NCBI GenBank assembly: GCA_964407825.1
Contig: CAYOXD010000119.1
Span: 1 to 8,362 of the forward strand
Reading direction: 5' to 3'
Source: CAYOXD01 sp964407825
GTDB taxonomy: Bacteria > Desulfobacterota > Desulfobacteria > Desulfobacterales > JAFDDL01
DNA: 8,362 nt
Part shown: positions 6,773-8,362 of the stretch, piece after piece
How the letters are laid out: the number at the start of each line of letters is the position of its first letter
Numbering within the stretch: position 1 is the stretch's first letter
Made by a program: the position numbers and the translations under genes
The notes under the pieces: generated by a model
Databases searched by the model: none
Seen by the model: only the letters and a program-made list of their open reading frames with translations
What the model was told of the DNA's origin: nothing

Positions 6773-6796
6773 CAATCGTTGCCGTTGTCGTTATCG
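6773..6796. repeat. Degenerate hexamer array, NNNNCG polarity
   Basis: Four hexamers in strict phase read CAATCG, TTGCCG, TTGTCG, TTATCG on the plus strand. On the minus strand they become CGATAA, CGACAA, CGGCAA, CGATTG, that is, CGRYNN units. A weaker stretch with similar spacing (ATATCG, TCCTCG, TTTTCC, CTGTCG) lies at 6735-6758, shifted by 2 nt. Both lie in non-coding DNA. Confidence 0.5.
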
Positions 6797-6857
6797 AAAA
6801 CCACCTGGAATTCAATGTCATGAACTCAGGCCTTAATGGTTACCGACATGTTCATTT

Positions 6858-6899
6858 CGGGATCCCGATTACGATCCCGATCCCGACAACGACAAGGAT
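6858..6899. repeat. Degenerate hexamer array, NNNGAY polarity
   Basis: Seven consecutive hexamers keep GAY in the last three positions: CGGGAT, CCCGAT, TACGAT, CCCGAT, CCCGAC, AACGAC, AAGGAT. The polarity is opposite to the array at 6773-6796, so the pair could fold on itself; CGTTGTCG near 6783-6790 matches the reverse complement of CGACAACG near 6885-6892. Confidence 0.6.
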
Positions 6900-6912
6900 T
6901 ATTGTGAGAGAT

Positions 6913-7010
6913 GGGGAATACCCCCGAGAGACCTCACCGGTGACCTTGTCGGGACGACAAGCCTTTAGGCTTGATTAAAGCGCCTCCTTCTGGCAGGAGA
7001 AAGGGGCTTT
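6913..7010 (+). promoter_or_regulatory. Structured leader: five successive hairpins or palindromes before the hydrolase gene
   Basis: In order: GGGG-AATA-CCCC (6913-6924); the perfect 10-bp palindrome TCACCGGTGA (6934-6943); CTTGTCG-GGA-CGACAAG, a perfect 7-bp stem with a 3-nt loop (6945-6961); AAGCC-TTTA-GGCTT (about 6959-6972), which overlaps the previous stem and so is mutually exclusive with it; and a long imperfect hairpin from AAAGCGCC to GGGGCTTT (6977-7010) with an inner CTCCT/AGGAG stem. The last ends 18 nt before the ribosome binding site. The overlap of the third and fourth stems would allow alternative folds. No known riboswitch class was recognised. Confidence 0.45.
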
Positions 7011-7039
7011 GGACGCTGCCTGTCAACGGGAGTTGAAAG

Positions 7040-7954
7040 ATGACATCACCTTTTGCATTTATCAGGACGGATCCGCAAACGACCCTTCGCTGGGGGCGGT
7101 GGCCGGCCCGTACCAGACTTCAGAAACCAGGGATTACGGTACTGCTCCTGAACGGGAGATCCGAGTTCATGGAGAAGCATTCGGAGACCGTCGCGGAGCT
7201 GACCCTGCGCGGGTTTGACGTTTTTAGCCTGGATTGGCGGGGACAGGGGGGGGCCACCCGGTTCCTGGAAAATCCCCAGAAGGGATATGTGGCTCGGTAT
7301 GAGGATTATGTGCGGGATCTGGAGGTGTTTTATCGGGAGGCGGCCCTGGCCCATCGCCGGCCCCTGGTGATCCTGGGCCATTCCATGGGAGGACATATCG
7401 CACTTCGCTTCCTTCACGATCACCCGGATGCCGTGGACGGGGCAGTGCTGGTGTCTCCCATGATCGACATCCACACCCGGCCCCTGCCCGTGCCCATCGT
7501 CCGGCTCCTTGTCCGGCTCGCCATATCTCTGGGGCTCGAGCGCCATTACTGCATCGGTTCGGGAGATTACGTTCCCGGACAGGCGCGGTTCGAAAAAAAC
7601 TCCCTGACCTCGGACTTTGCCCGGTTCATGCAGGAGCACCTGATCCTTGAGAAATCCCCGGACCTCGCCTTGGGCGGTGTAACCTGGGCCTGGCTTCACG
7701 CGACCTTCCGGTCCATCGACATTCTAGGGCAGCCGGGATTTGCAGAGGGCATCCGAACCCCTATACGCATGGTCTGCGCCGGCGGGGATTCCGTTGTATC
7801 GGTGACAGCCCAGAAAAGAATATCCGCCCGTCTGCCCGACTGCCGGATGACCCTGATTCCTGGTGCGCGGCACGAGATCCTGAAGGAGATCGATCCGATT
7901 CGCGGCCGTTTCTGGCAGATCTTCCAAACGTTTACGGCCGCTCTTCTCTCCTGA
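7040..7954 (+). CDS. Alpha/beta hydrolase, PldB lysophospholipase / monoacylglycerol lipase type
   Basis: This is a 304-residue serine hydrolase of the Hydrolase_4 / COG2267 type, likely to cleave lysophospholipids, monoacylglycerols or related esters. The nucleophile elbow GHSMGG (113-118) places the catalytic serine at S115. The acid is probably D250 in CAGGDSVVS and the base H278 in GARHEIL, so the triad is complete. LLLNGRSEFMEKH (35-47), SLDWRGQG (63-70) and the GHIALRFLHDHP segment (118-129) are typical of the PldB branch. No signal peptide or lipobox is seen, so it is cytosolic or loosely membrane-associated. The ATG at 7040 has GGGAG 7 nt upstream and starts just before the conserved core. 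Flanking genes are unrelated, so it is probably monocistronic. The fold and catalytic class are sure; the physiological substrate is not. Confidence 0.93.
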   Translation: MTSPFAFIRTDPQTTLRWGRWPARTRLQKPGITVLLLNGRSEFMEKHSETVAELTLRGFDVFSLDWRGQGGATRFLENPQKGYVARYEDYVRDLEVFYREAALAHRRPLVILGHSMGGHIALRFLHDHPDAVDGAVLVSPMIDIHTRPLPVPIVRLLVRLAISLGLERHYCIGSGDYVPGQARFEKNSLTSDFARFMQEHLILEKSPDLALGGVTWAWLHATFRSIDILGQPGFAEGIRTPIRMVCAGGDSVVSVTAQKRISARLPDCRMTLIPGARHEILKEIDPIRGRFWQIFQTFTAALLS

Positions 7955-7958
7955 TTCC

Positions 7959-7988
7959 GGATCGATATCGCTATTGAAATCGGGATCG
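7959..7988. repeat. Degenerate hexamer array downstream of the hydrolase
   Basis: Five hexamers in strict phase, GGATCG, ATATCG, CTATTG, AAATCG, GGATCG, share the form NNATYG. On the minus strand they are CGATNN units (one is CAATAG), the same family as the two arrays upstream of this gene. The array begins 5 bp after the hydrolase stop codon. Confidence 0.55.
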
Positions 7989-8004
7989 CTGTCTTTTTTT
8001 CTTT
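7963..8004 (+). terminator. Possible intrinsic terminator for the hydrolase gene
   Basis: CGATATCG (7963-7970) can pair with CGGGATCG (7981-7988) over 8 bp with one mismatch and one G-U pair. Five bases later comes a run of seven T followed by CTTT (7994-8004). Position and U-tract suit termination, but the stem is weak and set off from the T run, so this is tentative. The stem is made of the hexamer array itself. Confidence 0.35.
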
Positions 8005-8232
8005 GCCTTTGATCCGTTTTCATGTATACAGACAACTCTGTCGGTTCCATATTTTTTCTTGAAGATTACCCGTCAGGGAAACACCCACCAAAGCAATACT
8101 AGGAAATACGCTCCAGAAGTCTCGCGAATAGGAATTGATTTTTTGCCCAACTGTTTCCGATGCTGGCCCCGGTGCTGTCATCGATGTGCCCGCCCTGAGC
8201 GATGCTGCGGCAGCCCGGTCCGTTGAATCGAA

Positions 8233-8362
8233 CTAGTGTCCATCCAGAAATAGGCAAATTGGGTCGAGATCAAGGCGCACGAAAAATTTAACCGCAGGCA
8301 TATGGTGGATATTCCGAGGATTAAATTTTTTCGCGCAACGCAGATATCGGGCAAATTGGCCA
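8233..8362. repeat. Long imperfect palindromic element (REP/MITE-like), cut by window edge
   Basis: A nested inverted repeat is centred near 8306. The innermost stem is GGCATAT/ATATTCC with a GGTGG loop. The main stem pairs 8275-8291 (GCGCACGAAAAATTTAA) with 8321-8336 (TTAAATTTTTTCGCGC), allowing one or two unpaired bases. An outer arm pairs 8253-8271 with 8343-8361, 14 of 19 positions matching. The left end begins near CTAG (8233-8236) and the right end lies outside the window. There is no open frame inside. The shape is that of a non-autonomous mobile or REP-like element, or a large structured RNA. Confidence 0.6.

Larger units (their letters stand above)
6631..7039. other. 409-bp divergent intergenic region with repeats and hairpins, no gene
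   Basis: No credible gene lies here on either strand; the open frames are short and unlike proteins. From left to right it contains a minus-strand promoter candidate (6707-6735), a hexamer array in one polarity (6773-6796), a second array in the opposite polarity (6858-6899), and a cluster of palindromes and hairpins (6913-7010) just before the hydrolase ribosome binding site. No consensus plus-strand sigma70 promoter was found for the hydrolase. Confidence 0.6.
7955..8362. other. 408-bp region after the hydrolase, no clear gene
   Basis: This stretch holds a hexamer array and possible terminator directly after the hydrolase stop, then about 230 bp of featureless, relatively AT-rich DNA. A palindromic element follows from about 8233 to the right edge. 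A 33-codon plus-strand frame (8135-8236) and a 52-codon minus-strand frame ending near 8025 are open, but neither has a good ribosome binding site and neither is called as a gene. Confidence 0.6.

Noticed and set aside
6610..6978. 122-codon plus-strand frame through the divergent intergenic region
   Set aside because: It is antisense to the small unknown gene's leader and runs through both hexamer arrays. The low-complexity translation (IPITIPIPTTT-like) is an artefact of the repeat.
6934..7010. c-di-GMP (GEMM-I) riboswitch, suggested by GGGACGACAAGCC resembling the class core
   Set aside because: The required partner arm (AGGGCAAACC-like with its GAAA-type tetraloop) is not present in the preceding 130 bases, and the receptor downstream does not match. 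The resemblance is explained by a simple perfect hairpin.
7724..8050. 108-codon minus-strand frame overlapping the hydrolase end
   Set aside because: It is antisense to the hydrolase C-terminus and gains a DSDPDFNSD-like start only by reading through the hexamer array; there is no ribosome binding site.
8021..8180. 52-codon minus-strand frame beginning at an ATG near 8180
   Set aside because: No clear ribosome binding site, no recognisable motif and a length expected by chance; the plus strand over the same bases is equally open.

Overview
The window reads as a chromosomal segment of a GC-rich Gram-negative bacterium. My best inference is a Desulfobacterota sulfate reducer of the Desulfobacteraceae/Desulfosarcinaceae type. 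This rests on the order DUF4911-like gene, miaB, bifunctional-nuclease gene, and on the style of the intergenic repeats; there is no rRNA or marker gene to confirm it. No tRNA, rRNA, CRISPR array, transposase, phage gene or recognisable defence system is visible.

Left block (1-2472, minus strand): recJ (single-strand DNA exonuclease) is followed by a DUF1343/NamZ-type gene that runs off the left edge. The two overlap in an ATGA stop/start and are probably co-transcribed. A 160-bp divergent intergenic region (2473-2632) carries an AT-rich 10-bp tandem repeat. It separates this block from a plus-strand run: a small DUF4911-like gene, miaB (tRNA ms2i6A methylthiotransferase) and a BFN/DUF151 bifunctional-nuclease gene. 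These three are joined by overlaps at both junctions and look like one operon. A single-domain response regulator follows after a 164-bp gap.

Middle block (5309-6630, minus strand): an extended-SDR nucleotide-sugar epimerase/dehydratase lies tail to tail with the response regulator, overlapping it by 23 bp. Upstream of it is a small 86-89 residue protein of unknown function, with a plausible sigma70 promoter.

Right block (6631-8362): a plus-strand alpha/beta hydrolase (PldB/monoacylglycerol-lipase type) is the only clear gene. Non-coding DNA on both sides is unusually structured. Degenerate hexamer arrays built on CGAY occur before and after the gene. Five consecutive hairpins or palindromes lie just upstream of its start. 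At the right edge there is a long imperfect palindrome of about 130 bp or more, which looks like a dispersed REP/MITE-like element cut by the window end.

The coding genes are ordinary housekeeping or metabolic families. The most unusual material is the non-coding structure around the hydrolase and the terminal palindromic element. I found no convincing new multi-gene system.
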